IMG/VR virus record: IMGVR_UViG_3300044655_001388
Coordinates: 1-31,382 of that record
Source of the DNA: a virus
DNA length: 31,382 nt
Strand: one strand, 5' to 3'
Part shown: positions 13,392 to 21,246 of the stretch, piece by piece
Numbering within the stretch: the stretch's first letter is position 1
Layout of the letters: each line of letters starts with the position of its first letter
The notes under the pieces: generated by a model
The model's input: only the letters and a program-made list of their open reading frames with translations
What the model was told of the DNA's origin: nothing
The model's database searches: none
Position numbers and translations under genes: made by a program

Positions 13392-16163
13392 ATGGATAAC
13401 CAACAAGTCCCAAAAGCGGACAGCAAATTCCAGAAAATAGCAAGAAAAAATCATAGAAAATGGAAGATTCGCTTACTATCAAAAGGCGGTCAAAAAGCCG
13501 ATAGTGGTGGTGGACCATATAGTAAAAAACCAGATTATAATAGAGCAAAGTCTGCCCCTCCTGGATTTGGTGGTTCATTAGAAGAAGCAGAACAACTTGA
13601 TGAAGTTATCAGAAAGAAAGATGGAAAGTATTGTTTGTTTTCTAAAAAAACAAACAGAAATTTAGGTTGTTATCCAACAAGGGCAGGAGCAATGAAAAGA
13701 GAGAAACAGGTTCAATATTTTAAACATCTCAAAGAAAATCAACATAATGAAATTATTAACGAAGAATTATATCAAACTCTTTTAGAAGAAGGATTCTTAG
13801 ATATGGTTGTTGATGCCATAGGATCAGGATCTACTTGGGTAAAAGACAAATTGTTTTCTCTTCTTGGAGTTAGCGATGAAAAAGAAAAGAAAGGAATTTT
13901 AGGTTTTCTTACTTCTAAACTAGATACGAAGGAAGAAGTTGAGACTGCAGAAAAAAATGAAAAGCAAATAGAACAAGAATTAAAAGATTATATACAAAAA
14001 GAAAAAAATAAAAACAAAGGCAAAAAAGCATTAATATATGGTCATAGTCAAGCCGGAGGAGTTGGTCTTGGTCTTAAGTCTGCACTCAAATCCGTTGGTT
14101 ATGATGTAAATCTTGTTATTAAAAATAGTGCAAATGACAGTCGATTATTGAGAGAGATAGGTGACGCTGGAGATCCAAAACAATATGATAAAGTATATTT
14201 GTTTGTGGGTGGAAATTCTCCATATATTCCAAAAGTAGATTTGATTTCTTCTATGATTAATTTGTTTGGTCCAGAAAAAACGTCAATTGTGCTTCCTCCT
14301 ACGAATATAGACAAATATAAAGTTGCCGACATAGGATCTAGAAACAAAGCAAACAAAGAAGGAATCCTCCAGAGATTCGGAGGAGTAGTAAAAGTTTATA
14401 TTCCGTATGGTCACTCAAATGATTTTTCGGACGGAATACACATGAATCATAATGCTCTTGGAACAAAAAGATTCATACAGGATATTTTTGCTGAAAAACC
14501 AAGCATACCGCCAGAAAAGCAAGGTATTAAAACCACAAGCGCAGTTGTAAAAAATTCTTTAAGCAGAAGGCAAAGAGAGATGGCAGGTTTAATTGAAAAG
14601 AGATTTATTGAAGCAGGATTGTCAAAAAATTTAGCACTAGCTGCTATTGTAAATTCTTATTATGAGTCTAGTTTAAACCCAAGTGTAACTGGGGATCGCG
14701 CCGAGAAAGTTGATGGGCGTTGTGCTAGACAAGTTGAAGAAAAAGAAGGTCCAAAATCTCCATGTGGAGGAGGATTGTTTGGCATTCATTCTTGCGGAGG
14801 TATGGGAGGCTGTAGAGCTACTGGAAATGGTATGTCAATAGAAGATATAAAAGACCCAGAAAAAAGTATTTCAACAATGATAAATTATATAAAAAGAAAA
14901 GGATTTGATAAGAAAAACTTAGAAAATTCTGTTGAAGATATAACTTATAATTTTTGTTACAGTTTAGAAGTTCCTAAAAATAGATTGATTAAATGCAGAA
15001 ACAGAGCCAATTCTGTTTCACAAGTTCTTGAAATGTCTAATTTAACTGAATCTAAAAAAATTACAATCAAGTTTGGTCAACAATTAACAGAGGGCAAGAC
15101 AAAAGGTAAAGAAGATCGTTGTACTCGTATAGCAAAGAGCAAATATGATGCTTGGCCTTCTGCTTATGCTTCTGGTGCTGTTGTTAAATGTCGTCAAGGC
15201 AAGATCTGGAAGAACATAAAAGAAGAGGAAGAATTAGACGAGACAAAGAAAAAAGCAAAACACGTCGCGAAGAAAGCGTTAGCATTGTGGCTTGCTGGTT
15301 CAACTGCGACAACCCCTCCGCCAGATGCAACAAAACCAGTAAAAAAAGCTTCTACATCTAAAGATGAAATAAAAGAAGAGTGGTCTGATTCTGAGAGAAA
15401 GAAGAGAAAAGCAAACTGTTCCAATCCAAAAGGCTTCACAATGAAGCAGTTCTGCAAGAATCAAAGAACAAAATCGAAAGAAGGTCAAAAGAAAAATGAA
15501 GAAATTCAGCTAAATGAAAAATGCTGGGAAGGTTATACTCAAAAAGGCATGAAAACAATGTTTGGAAAAAAATATCCAAACTGTGTAAAGAAAACAAACG
15601 AAGCAAAAGATCCAAAAGTTGGAACAGGTAAAAAACCAGAAGGTTCTGATCGTCGCTTATACACTGACGAAAATCCAAAAGATACTGTAAGTGTAAAATT
15701 TTCTACAGCAGAAGATATAAGAGATACTTTATCAAAAGAGTCTTTTAAATCAAAACCACATGCTCGTCAATCACAAATTATTAATCTTATTCACCAAAGA
15801 GTTCGTGCTGCTTACGAGAACGCTAAAGATCCAGAGGTTAAGTCCAGATTGAAAATTGCTCTTGATTATGCTGAAAAAAGAAAAGAGGCATCCAAGAAAA
15901 AGACAGAAGCAATGAAAGAGCTTGATGAGCGTAAACTTGGCAAACCTTCCAGCGAAACCAATTTAGGCGATTGGTTTAAAAGAAAAGGTGCCCCCGGAAA
16001 AGGCGGTGGCTGGGTAGATTGTAACACTTGTCGTGATGGAAAATGTAAGCCATGTGGCAGACAAGAAGGTGAAAAAAGAAGCAAATACCCTCGTTGCCGT
16101 CCAACACCTTCACAGTGCAAGGGCTATAAGAGAAGAGGCGATAATCTTCAAAAAGAGGAATGA
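13392..16163 (+). CDS. Large mosaic virion protein with SGNH-hydrolase and lysozyme-like domains
   Basis: A 923-aa mosaic. Residues 1-62 are basic (R-K-N-H-R-K-W-K-I-R-L-L-S-K-G-G...A-P-P-G-F-G-G); 74-112 is a small K-Y-C-L-F-S repeat-type module. Residues 212-366 resemble an SGNH hydrolase: G-H-S219-Q, G-G-N275 and D347-G-I-H350. Residues 390-530 resemble a phage tail lysozyme: A-A-I-V-N-S-Y-Y-E425-S-S-L-N-P and G-L-F-G-I-H. Short Cys/Lys-rich modules follow: W-P-S-A-Y-A-S-G-A-V-V-K-C (588-600), N-P-K-G-F (678-682), C-W-E-G-Y...F-G-K-K-Y-P-N-C (711-731), and a final C-x2-C/G-R-x-E-G-E-K-R-S-K-Y-P region (877-909). L/I-x-E sites (122-124, 131-133, 551-553, 565-567, 707-709, 844-846) lie between many modules, as if for prohead-protease processing. 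Modules of this type recur in T4-like marine phages. It overlaps the dismutase gene by 4 nt. Confidence 0.8.
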   Translation: MDNQQVPKADSKFQKIARKNHRKWKIRLLSKGGQKADSGGGPYSKKPDYNRAKSAPPGFGGSLEEAEQLDEVIRKKDGKYCLFSKKTNRNLGCYPTRAGAMKREKQVQYFKHLKENQHNEIINEELYQTLLEEGFLDMVVDAIGSGSTWVKDKLFSLLGVSDEKEKKGILGFLTSKLDTKEEVETAEKNEKQIEQELKDYIQKEKNKNKGKKALIYGHSQAGGVGLGLKSALKSVGYDVNLVIKNSANDSRLLREIGDAGDPKQYDKVYLFVGGNSPYIPKVDLISSMINLFGPEKTSIVLPPTNIDKYKVADIGSRNKANKEGILQRFGGVVKVYIPYGHSNDFSDGIHMNHNALGTKRFIQDIFAEKPSIPPEKQGIKTTSAVVKNSLSRRQREMAGLIEKRFIEAGLSKNLALAAIVNSYYESSLNPSVTGDRAEKVDGRCARQVEEKEGPKSPCGGGLFGIHSCGGMGGCRATGNGMSIEDIKDPEKSISTMINYIKRKGFDKKNLENSVEDITYNFCYSLEVPKNRLIKCRNRANSVSQVLEMSNLTESKKITIKFGQQLTEGKTKGKEDRCTRIAKSKYDAWPSAYASGAVVKCRQGKIWKNIKEEEELDETKKKAKHVAKKALALWLAGSTATTPPPDATKPVKKASTSKDEIKEEWSDSERKKRKANCSNPKGFTMKQFCKNQRTKSKEGQKKNEEIQLNEKCWEGYTQKGMKTMFGKKYPNCVKKTNEAKDPKVGTGKKPEGSDRRLYTDENPKDTVSVKFSTAEDIRDTLSKESFKSKPHARQSQIINLIHQRVRAAYENAKDPEVKSRLKIALDYAEKRKEASKKKTEAMKELDERKLGKPSSETNLGDWFKRKGAPGKGGGWVDCNTCRDGKCKPCGRQEGEKRSKYPRCRPTPSQCKGYKRRGDNLQKEE

Positions 16164-16696
16164 TGATAAAAATAATACTTGAATCAAAAAAGAAATATGT
16201 CCAAGTTCCTCTACCTGTAAAAAAGACAGATCTTGAGCCTGTTATGTCTTCTGACACAATTGATTACCACTATGGTTCGCTTTACAAAGGTTATGTCGAT
16301 AAAGCTAACAAAGGTGTAGGTGGTGAGTTTCAAAAAGCAGGAGCTTTTCTTCACAACATTTGGTTCTCTCAGTTCAAGAAACCATCAAATCAAAAACCAG
16401 ACGGTTTATTTCTTGAGCTTGTAAATAGAAAATATGGTTCTTATGCTTCTTTTCAAAAAGAACTCAAAGAAGTCGCAATGAAAATTCAAGGTTCTGGTTG
16501 GGTTTACACGGATAAGAACGGCAATATAAAGACCATTGCAAACCACGAAATAAAACCAGACATTATCTTATTAATTGATTGGTGGGAACACGCTTGGGCA
16601 TTAGATTATCAGGCAGATAAAGAAGAGTATTTAGACAACATTTACAAAGTTATTGATTGGAATGTTATAAATGCTCGTTTAGCGACGGAGAAATAA
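16160..16696 (+). CDS. Fe/Mn superoxide dismutase with short N-terminal extension
   Basis: Converts superoxide to peroxide and oxygen. All four metal ligands are present: His37 (D-Y-H-Y-G), His65 (F-L-H-N-I-W-F), Asp140 and His144 (D-W-W-E-H-A). Also present are the G-S-G-W segment (111-114), the N-terminal L-P-V...L-E-P motif and D-Y...Y-L-D-N-I-Y-K-V-I-D-W near the end. Gly61, four before His65, is as in MnSODs; the outer-sphere Gln of MnSOD is replaced by His129 (A-N-H-E). At 178 aa it is slightly shorter than bacterial enzymes. The first 8 residues (M-M-I-K-I-I-L-E) end in I-L-E, a possible prohead-protease site. It starts inside the stop of the mosaic virion protein, so it is co-expressed with late genes. 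Confidence 0.92.
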   Translation: MMIKIILESKKKYVQVPLPVKKTDLEPVMSSDTIDYHYGSLYKGYVDKANKGVGGEFQKAGAFLHNIWFSQFKKPSNQKPDGLFLELVNRKYGSYASFQKELKEVAMKIQGSGWVYTDKNGNIKTIANHEIKPDIILLIDWWEHAWALDYQADKEEYLDNIYKVIDWNVINARLATEK

Positions 16697-17334
16697 TGTC
16701 TTCTTCAAACATAAATTTACCTCAAACAAAAGTTTGGATTCGTGGCGATGCGTGGGGAAACTCAAAGGAAGAGTTTGATGAAGCTTGGCTTGTTTCGGTT
16801 AGAGCATTGAGAGGTGGACCTTTATGCTTCCAAGTGTTTGTTCCAAGATACTCTGCTTGCTATGATAAAATACCTATTCAGTGTTTATACTGGAAACTAC
16901 CAGAACTTGGAGTTAGACATTATAGAATGAGTGAACTACAAATGTGGGAATCTATTTCTGGTGAAATAGAGTTTTGGAGAAAAGAGCTTTTAAAAGAATG
17001 TGAAGTTGCAATCAGAATAGAAAATAAAACATTCACCAAGGGACATTACTGGTTTACCATAGATTTTATTCCAGAAAAAAGAGGATCAGGCTATTATGAT
17101 GTTGGTTGTTCCTCTGTGTTGGAAGAACATAAAGAAGGAAATGTAATAAGATTACACAATGGTCAAATAGCTGTTTATCCAAATAATAGAATTAAATGGC
17201 TAGAAGCGAGCTTGTCCACAGAAGATTCTTTATATTCAATCCCGCCTTGGAGCGTCGCAGAAGACATCAAGTGGTTAGAAGAATGGAAACAGATAGATAA
17301 TAATTTATATGGTGATGAGGATTGGTATTATTAA
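16696..17334 (+). CDS. Hypothetical protein in late operon (212 aa)
   Basis: I do not recognise this protein. ATG 16696 is chosen because it overlaps the dismutase stop (TAATG) and has an upstream GGAG; the in-frame ATG at 16657 would add 13 residues inside the dismutase gene. The product is rich in Trp, Tyr and Glu, with W-I-R-G-D-A-W-G-N (about 14-22), a beta-rich middle (C-F-Q-V-F-V-P-R-Y) and an acidic, aromatic C-terminus ending D-E-D-W-Y-Y. There is no signal peptide, membrane segment, known catalytic motif or L-x-E leader. It is the last gene before the next candidate late element. The charged/aromatic surface would suit a protein-protein interaction role, but this is speculation. Confidence 0.7.
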   Translation: MSSSNINLPQTKVWIRGDAWGNSKEEFDEAWLVSVRALRGGPLCFQVFVPRYSACYDKIPIQCLYWKLPELGVRHYRMSELQMWESISGEIEFWRKELLKECEVAIRIENKTFTKGHYWFTIDFIPEKRGSGYYDVGCSSVLEEHKEGNVIRLHNGQIAVYPNNRIKWLEASLSTEDSLYSIPPWSVAEDIKWLEEWKQIDNNLYGDEDWYY

Positions 17335-17337
17335 TAA

Positions 17338-17345
17338 ACTATTTA
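17338..17345 (+). promoter_or_regulatory. ACTATTTA candidate late promoter (copy 5)
   Basis: AACTATTTAGTA begins 3 nt after the preceding stop codon, with 22 nt to ATG 17368. The context is nearly identical to copy 4. Confidence 0.67.
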
Positions 17346-17367
17346 GTATAATTGTAGGAGAGTAACA

Positions 17368-18261
17368 ATGAGAGTTGAGAAATGGGATATTTTGATGCAC
17401 CGCCTTCTAACAGAAAAGAAGGAAAAAGAAGAAAAAGCAAGCAAATCGAAAGGTTCAAAGCCAGATTTTCTTGATTTAGATAAAGACGGTGATACTTCTG
17501 AACCAATGAAGAAGGCATCAAAAGAGTCGGGTGGTAAAAAAGAAACAAAATCCAAGAAAGGAAAAGGCAAGATCCCTCCTCAACTAAAAATGCACATCAA
17601 GAAAAAGAAAAACAAACTTGATGAAGCAATTGAGAGACTAGAAAAAATTCTTTTTGAACAACACGATCTTCAAGAATATGGAGAAGATAAACACCCTGAT
17701 ATTGAAGACGACGATGATGATTTTGATGCTGATGATCTGCCATCCTATGGTGAAGAAGACTTTGGTGATTATGGCGAAGAAAGTATGAGAAAATTTGCTC
17801 AAAAATCAAAAAATTTTGCAGATAAATACACCGAAGAAGATGACTATGAAGAAGAGGAAGAAGAAGATTACGAAGACGAAGATGATTTTGAAGATGATGA
17901 TGATATGGAGGACGAAGAAGTTGAAGATGATGATGATATGGATTTAGATGATGAAAATGATATGGAAGAATATCTAACCGAAGCAGAGGTTAAGAAAAAA
18001 CAACCACGACTTGGTAAAGTAACTCGTAATCCATCCGGCTCAAAAAAAAAGTTTCACGTCTACGTTAAATGTGGCGGAAGAGTAAAGAAGATCTCATTCG
18101 GTGATCCAGGATTATCAATTAAAAGAGATTCTGCTGCCCGTAGAAAGAACTTTAGAGCAAGACATAAGTGTGATCAACCAGCAGGAAAAGATCGTTGTAC
18201 AGCGAGATATTGGTCTTGCTATCAATGGAGAGCAGGAAAGAAGGTTGAAGGCGAGGAGTAA
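17368..18261 (+). CDS. Putative head-internal protein: tagged N-terminus, acidic centre, basic C-terminal module
   Basis: A 297-aa protein. The leader ends L-L-T-E (LTE at 14-16). Next is a Lys-rich part with a calcium-loop-like D-L-D-K-D-G-D segment (about 36-42), then an extended Asp/Glu tract (about 108-205). The C-terminal ~75 residues are a basic, Cys-containing module (K-F-H-V-Y-V-K-C-G-G; A-A-R-R-K-N-F-R-A-R-H-K-C-D; R-Y-W-S-C). I recognise this module from virion or prohead-associated proteins of marine T4-like phages. The acidic/basic arrangement is like that of scaffold-core or DNA-condensing internal proteins. It heads a late operon with 18261 and 19118. Function is inferred; the acidic tract is low-complexity. 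Confidence 0.75.
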   Translation: MRVEKWDILMHRLLTEKKEKEEKASKSKGSKPDFLDLDKDGDTSEPMKKASKESGGKKETKSKKGKGKIPPQLKMHIKKKKNKLDEAIERLEKILFEQHDLQEYGEDKHPDIEDDDDDFDADDLPSYGEEDFGDYGEESMRKFAQKSKNFADKYTEEDDYEEEEEEDYEDEDDFEDDDDMEDEEVEDDDDMDLDDENDMEEYLTEAEVKKKQPRLGKVTRNPSGSKKKFHVYVKCGGRVKKISFGDPGLSIKRDSAARRKNFRARHKCDQPAGKDRCTARYWSCYQWRAGKKVEGEE

Positions 18262-19115
18262 TGAAACAACTTCTTGAAAATTGGAATAGATTTATCTTAA
18301 AAGAAGCTTCGTACCGCCAAGTTATGGAAAGATTTGGTAGTTCAAAGTTTCTTAAATCTTCCGAATTTAATCAAGTTGACCCAGAAGAGGCAAAGCAAAA
18401 GATATTAGAAACTGTACCAGAGAACTTTGATGTTCAAGAAAAAGCAAATTATCTGGATTGGAGAATCTCAACCTTTATCAAGACTGGTAAATATGAAGGT
18501 CCATCTGCTGAAATCGTCAAAAGATATTATGAGATTAAGTCTGACGAAGGCAAGAAGAAACTCCTTAACAAAATTAACATCTCAGATATAAACTCTGTTG
18601 AAGAATTTGAAGAGATCGTCTATAATGCTGAAGGATCTCTTGGAGAAAAAGAGAAGAGTAGAAAAGAAGAAAGTACATCTGGTGAAGGTCAAAATCTTGT
18701 TTATGAAGATGATAATTGGAAAGTATATCTTCCAGAAACCAAAGGAGCATCTGTTGCCCTATGTCGTGGACCAAACCCAGACGGAATCAAGGGTAAATCA
18801 ACCAGAGCAAAATGGTGTACTGGTGTGTTGACAAGAAAGTATTATGAGGTTTATCATAAACCAGATAATCCTCTGATTATTTTTATTTCTAAATCTGATC
18901 CCGCTGAGAAATATCAACTTAGTTATTTTGGAATTTCAAGCGAATCTCCGTTCTGGAATCCAAATGATCCTGAAAAACCAGAATTTAAAAACAACAGAGA
19001 CAAAGACATTACAGGAACGGATGTATTTTCGGAACTAAATAATATAGTAGCAAGTCTTGAAGATAAACTTCCAGAGAGAGTTGTTAATAAAGCAAAAAAA
19101 TTTGCAGGAATGTAA
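18261..19115 (+). CDS. Putative virion cargo protein, WCTG-containing family
   Basis: A 284-aa protein. The first 15 residues (M-K-Q-L-L-E-N-W-N-R-F-I-L-K-E) have the 'N-W-x-x-F-[IL]-x-E' form common at the start of T4-like marine phage proteins, and end L-K-E. The middle is helical and charged. The C-terminal half has a likely globular domain: W-K-V-Y-L-P-E-T-K-G-A (about 153-163), R-A-K-W-C-T-G (about 187-193), P-L-I-I-F-I-S-K and E-K-Y-Q-L-S-Y-F. I recall the W-C-T-x / E-K-Y-Q pattern from uncharacterised phage proteins; the conserved Cys may be functional. It overlaps the previous gene by one base and is followed 2 nt later by 19118. Confidence 0.72.
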   Translation: MKQLLENWNRFILKEASYRQVMERFGSSKFLKSSEFNQVDPEEAKQKILETVPENFDVQEKANYLDWRISTFIKTGKYEGPSAEIVKRYYEIKSDEGKKKLLNKINISDINSVEEFEEIVYNAEGSLGEKEKSRKEESTSGEGQNLVYEDDNWKVYLPETKGASVALCRGPNPDGIKGKSTRAKWCTGVLTRKYYEVYHKPDNPLIIFISKSDPAEKYQLSYFGISSESPFWNPNDPEKPEFKNNRDKDITGTDVFSELNNIVASLEDKLPERVVNKAKKFAGM

Positions 19116-19117
19116 AA

Positions 19118-19462
19118 ATGAACTTTAAAGATATAAACGACAAATGGAAATCCTTCTTGACTGAAAATGCTTTCAAAGAAGATAAACTTGTCAAAAAAGA
19201 TAAGAAAGAAAAAGTTAAAGATAAAAAAGGCAAAAAGAAAGAATTAATTGTTTCCGAAGAAGATGATGTAAATGAATGGGAAGAATTTGAAGAAGCCGTA
19301 ATTAATGAACCATCTGGCGCTGGTGTAAATAAAGCAATAAACTCCGTAGAAGAAAATGAACCACTAGAAGAAATGTCTGCCATGTCCGGCGGAGCAGTTC
19401 AGGGTTTTGCTGGTAATGCTTTTGGAACTCCTGTTAGAAGAAGAAAAAAGAGAAGACATTGA
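19118..19462 (+). CDS. Small putative virion cargo/scaffold protein with tagged N-terminus
   Basis: A 114-aa protein beginning with M-N-F-K-D-I-N-D-K-W-K-S-F-L-T-E, which ends L-T-E at 14-16 and shares the W-K-x-F-L-x-E form with its neighbour. A Lys/Asp-rich unstructured segment follows, then an acidic helix (N-E-W-E-E-F-E-E-A) and a Gly/Ala-rich tail (M-S-A-M-S-G-G-A-V-Q-G-F-A-G) ending in an Arg/Lys-rich R-R-R-K-K-R-R-H. The S-A-M-x-G-G-A-V tail resembles tails I have seen on small T4-like phage virion proteins. No enzymatic motif. Its stop codon overlaps the -35 of the thyX promoter. A basic end could bind packaged DNA. Confidence 0.7.
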   Translation: MNFKDINDKWKSFLTENAFKEDKLVKKDKKEKVKDKKGKKKELIVSEEDDVNEWEEFEEAVINEPSGAGVNKAINSVEENEPLEEMSAMSGGAVQGFAGNAFGTPVRRRKKRRH

Positions 19463-19487
19463 CAACAACAATAACTTGTCGTATCAT
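19459..19487 (+). promoter_or_regulatory. sigma70-type promoter for thyX
   Basis: TTGACA (19459-19464), a 17-nt spacer and TATCAT (19482-19487). The upstream stop codon TGA lies within the -35. No terminator hairpin is associated. The leader GAGAGGTCTTATG nearly matches that of the reductase gene. Confidence 0.82.
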
Positions 19488-19510
19488 AGACCCAAACTTA
19501 GAGAGGTCTT

Positions 19511-20206
19511 ATGAAAGTTAGTTTAGTTTCCTATACAAAACCAGCAGGTATATTAGAAGATACAGATATAACCACCCCTACTGATCTGGTGGCATATTGT
19601 GCTCGCGTATCAAACCCAACAAATCAAATGAACTCCGCAACTTCCGAGAAGTTGATTAAGTATCTAATCAAGAATAAACACTGGTCTCCGTTGGAAATGG
19701 TTGATGCTACAATAGAGATTGAAACAACAAGAGATATTGCTCGTCAGATTCTTCGCCACCGATCATTCTCTTTCCAAGAGTTCTCACAGAGATACTCCGA
19801 TGTATCTCATTTGGGAGATAGCAAAGAATTTGATTCCTTCTTTGATTATTCAGAGTTAAGACTTCAAGATACAAAGAACAGACAGAATAGTGTTGAGACA
19901 GACGATCAAGCATTAAAGAATACTTGGATTATGTATCAGAAAGAAGTTATGAGAGTATCTCAAGAGGCTTATGTTTGGGCAATTAAACATGGAGTAGCAA
20001 AAGAAGTTGCTCGTAAAGTTCTACCAGAAGGTTTAACCAAATCTCGTATGTATATGAAGGGTTCATTAAGATCCTGGATTCACTACCTAGAGGTTCGTGG
20101 GGAAGGTTCAGGAACACAAAAAGAGCATATGTTGGTAGCAAACGAAATAGCGAAGATTATTGCAGAAATATTCCCGGTATCAGAGGAATTAAAAAATGAA
20201 ATATAA
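19511..20206 (+). CDS. thyX: FAD-dependent thymidylate synthase ThyX
   Basis: Makes dTMP from dUMP using methylene-tetrahydrofolate and FAD/NADPH. The defining R-H-R-x7-S motif is R82-H-R84...S92 within Q-I-L-R-H-R-S-F-S-F-Q-E-F-S-Q-R. Other conserved parts are L-I-K-Y-L-I-K-N-K-H-W-S-P-L-E (about 48-62, the helix and His/Ser before the motif), A-R-K-V-L-P-E-G-L (about 166-174) and the R-S-W-I-H-Y-L segment with R-x-x-x-x-x-Q-x-E (about 187-203) that binds substrate. Length 231 aa is typical. It is the first gene of an operon running to DnaE and is led by its own early promoter. With the reductase and dUTPase it forms the dNTP supply set. Confidence 0.95.
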   Translation: MKVSLVSYTKPAGILEDTDITTPTDLVAYCARVSNPTNQMNSATSEKLIKYLIKNKHWSPLEMVDATIEIETTRDIARQILRHRSFSFQEFSQRYSDVSHLGDSKEFDSFFDYSELRLQDTKNRQNSVETDDQALKNTWIMYQKEVMRVSQEAYVWAIKHGVAKEVARKVLPEGLTKSRMYMKGSLRSWIHYLEVRGEGSGTQKEHMLVANEIAKIIAEIFPVSEELKNEI

Positions 20207-20390
20207 AAAGATCTATGAAGGTAATGTAATTCTAACAACCACAAGTCTAACAGAACTTTTAAAAAATGTTCCGTCCGATGTTAAAATGGAAGAATTAAAA
20301 ATCATTCCAGTATTTAATGTATTAGGAAGCGGAGGAACAGAGTTGGTTGGTTTTCGACTCGTAGCATACAGACAAGATGGAGAGTCTTAA
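20196..20390 (+). CDS. Small hypothetical protein (64 aa)
   Basis: A short protein coupled to thyX (11-nt overlap) with AGAGG upstream of its ATG. It has a beta-hairpin-like N-terminus (Y-K-K-I-Y-E-G-N-V-I-L), a central helix (L-T-E-L-L-K-N-V-P) and a C-terminal G-S-G-G-T-E-L-V-G-F-R-L-V-A-Y strand pair. No motif, Cys or membrane segment. The overlap with both neighbours, and a sequence that is ordered rather than shadow-like, support a real gene. Function unknown. Confidence 0.62.
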   Translation: MKYKKIYEGNVILTTTSLTELLKNVPSDVKMEELKIIPVFNVLGSGGTELVGFRLVAYRQDGES

Positions 20391-21246
20391 GAATCATATT
20401 TATCAGTTTGACGAGGTGGTGGTTGGTTTAACAACCACTTCTCTTTTGTATTCTTACATCTTTAATCTTCCTATTGTCTATAAACATAAAACCACCCCAA
20501 GATTCTTTGAGTTTATCGACAACTCTGTTAATCTTACCAAAACTGGTTTGCTGAAAGAGAACAAACAACTTAACTTTCCAAAAGGAAAACTTGTTAAGTC
20601 CTACTCGAAGAAGAGAGTTATGGATCATTTATATATGATTCAGTCTCTATGCGGAAACATACCGATCAAAGATGTAGCAGATTTAAGAGTCGATGAAGAA
20701 GAAAAGATCTTAAAGATTACCACAAAGAATCAACGACTATTCCGTTACAAATTTAATAAACTAAGAGTGTTCGATACAAGAGGGTTGGAGTTCTTACAAC
20801 CAATCGGGGAATCAATAGAGAAGCATTATGTATTAGACGAGTTCAAGATTAAAATGAAGAACGATAAGTTTTATCATGTAATCCAAAGAGGCGGGGACTT
20901 TCCGAGAAACATTTATATTTCTTCCGATAAGAAACGATTAATGTCTCACTCTTTATTAACTCCCGGAGAAATGGCTTTACCAGACTTCTCTTCTTTCTTT
21001 ATTCAGAAATCAACAGAGAGAGAATTAGAGAATCATGGAATCAAAGCAAAGTTGGAATGGGTTAAGAGACACTACGAGGATAAAGATAAAGACACCTACG
21101 AAGAGAAAGATTGGTTGATCATAGACCAGAGGGACGAAGAAGAAGTATGGAAGGATCGCAAAATAAATACATATCACACATGGTTGGGATCGTTCCGATC
21201 CAGAATGGTCCAACGAATGATGGACTCCCTTGGCCAAAATGTTTAA
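20377..21246 (+). CDS. Conserved T4-like phage protein of unknown function (289 aa)
   Basis: The N-terminal segment F-D-E-V-V-V-G-L-T-T-T-S-L-L-Y-S-Y-I-F-N-L-P-I (strand, glycine turn, helix) resembles a nucleotide-binding beta-alpha unit. It matches a family I recall from marine T4-like phages without assigned function ('Y-D-E-x-V-I-G-...-L-x-A-x-x-Y-A'). The middle has F-F-E-F-I-D, basic helices and alternating strands (K-I-L-K-I-T-T-K). The C-terminus is charged, with W-V-K-R-H-Y-E-D-K-D-K-D. It overlaps 20196 by 14 nt, and the next gene starts within its last ~100 nt. The two genes probably act together. No catalytic residues could be assigned. Confidence 0.75.
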   Translation: MESLKNHIYQFDEVVVGLTTTSLLYSYIFNLPIVYKHKTTPRFFEFIDNSVNLTKTGLLKENKQLNFPKGKLVKSYSKKRVMDHLYMIQSLCGNIPIKDVADLRVDEEEKILKITTKNQRLFRYKFNKLRVFDTRGLEFLQPIGESIEKHYVLDEFKIKMKNDKFYHVIQRGGDFPRNIYISSDKKRLMSHSLLTPGEMALPDFSSFFIQKSTERELENHGIKAKLEWVKRHYEDKDKDTYEEKDWLIIDQRDEEEVWKDRKINTYHTWLGSFRSRMVQRMMDSLGQNV

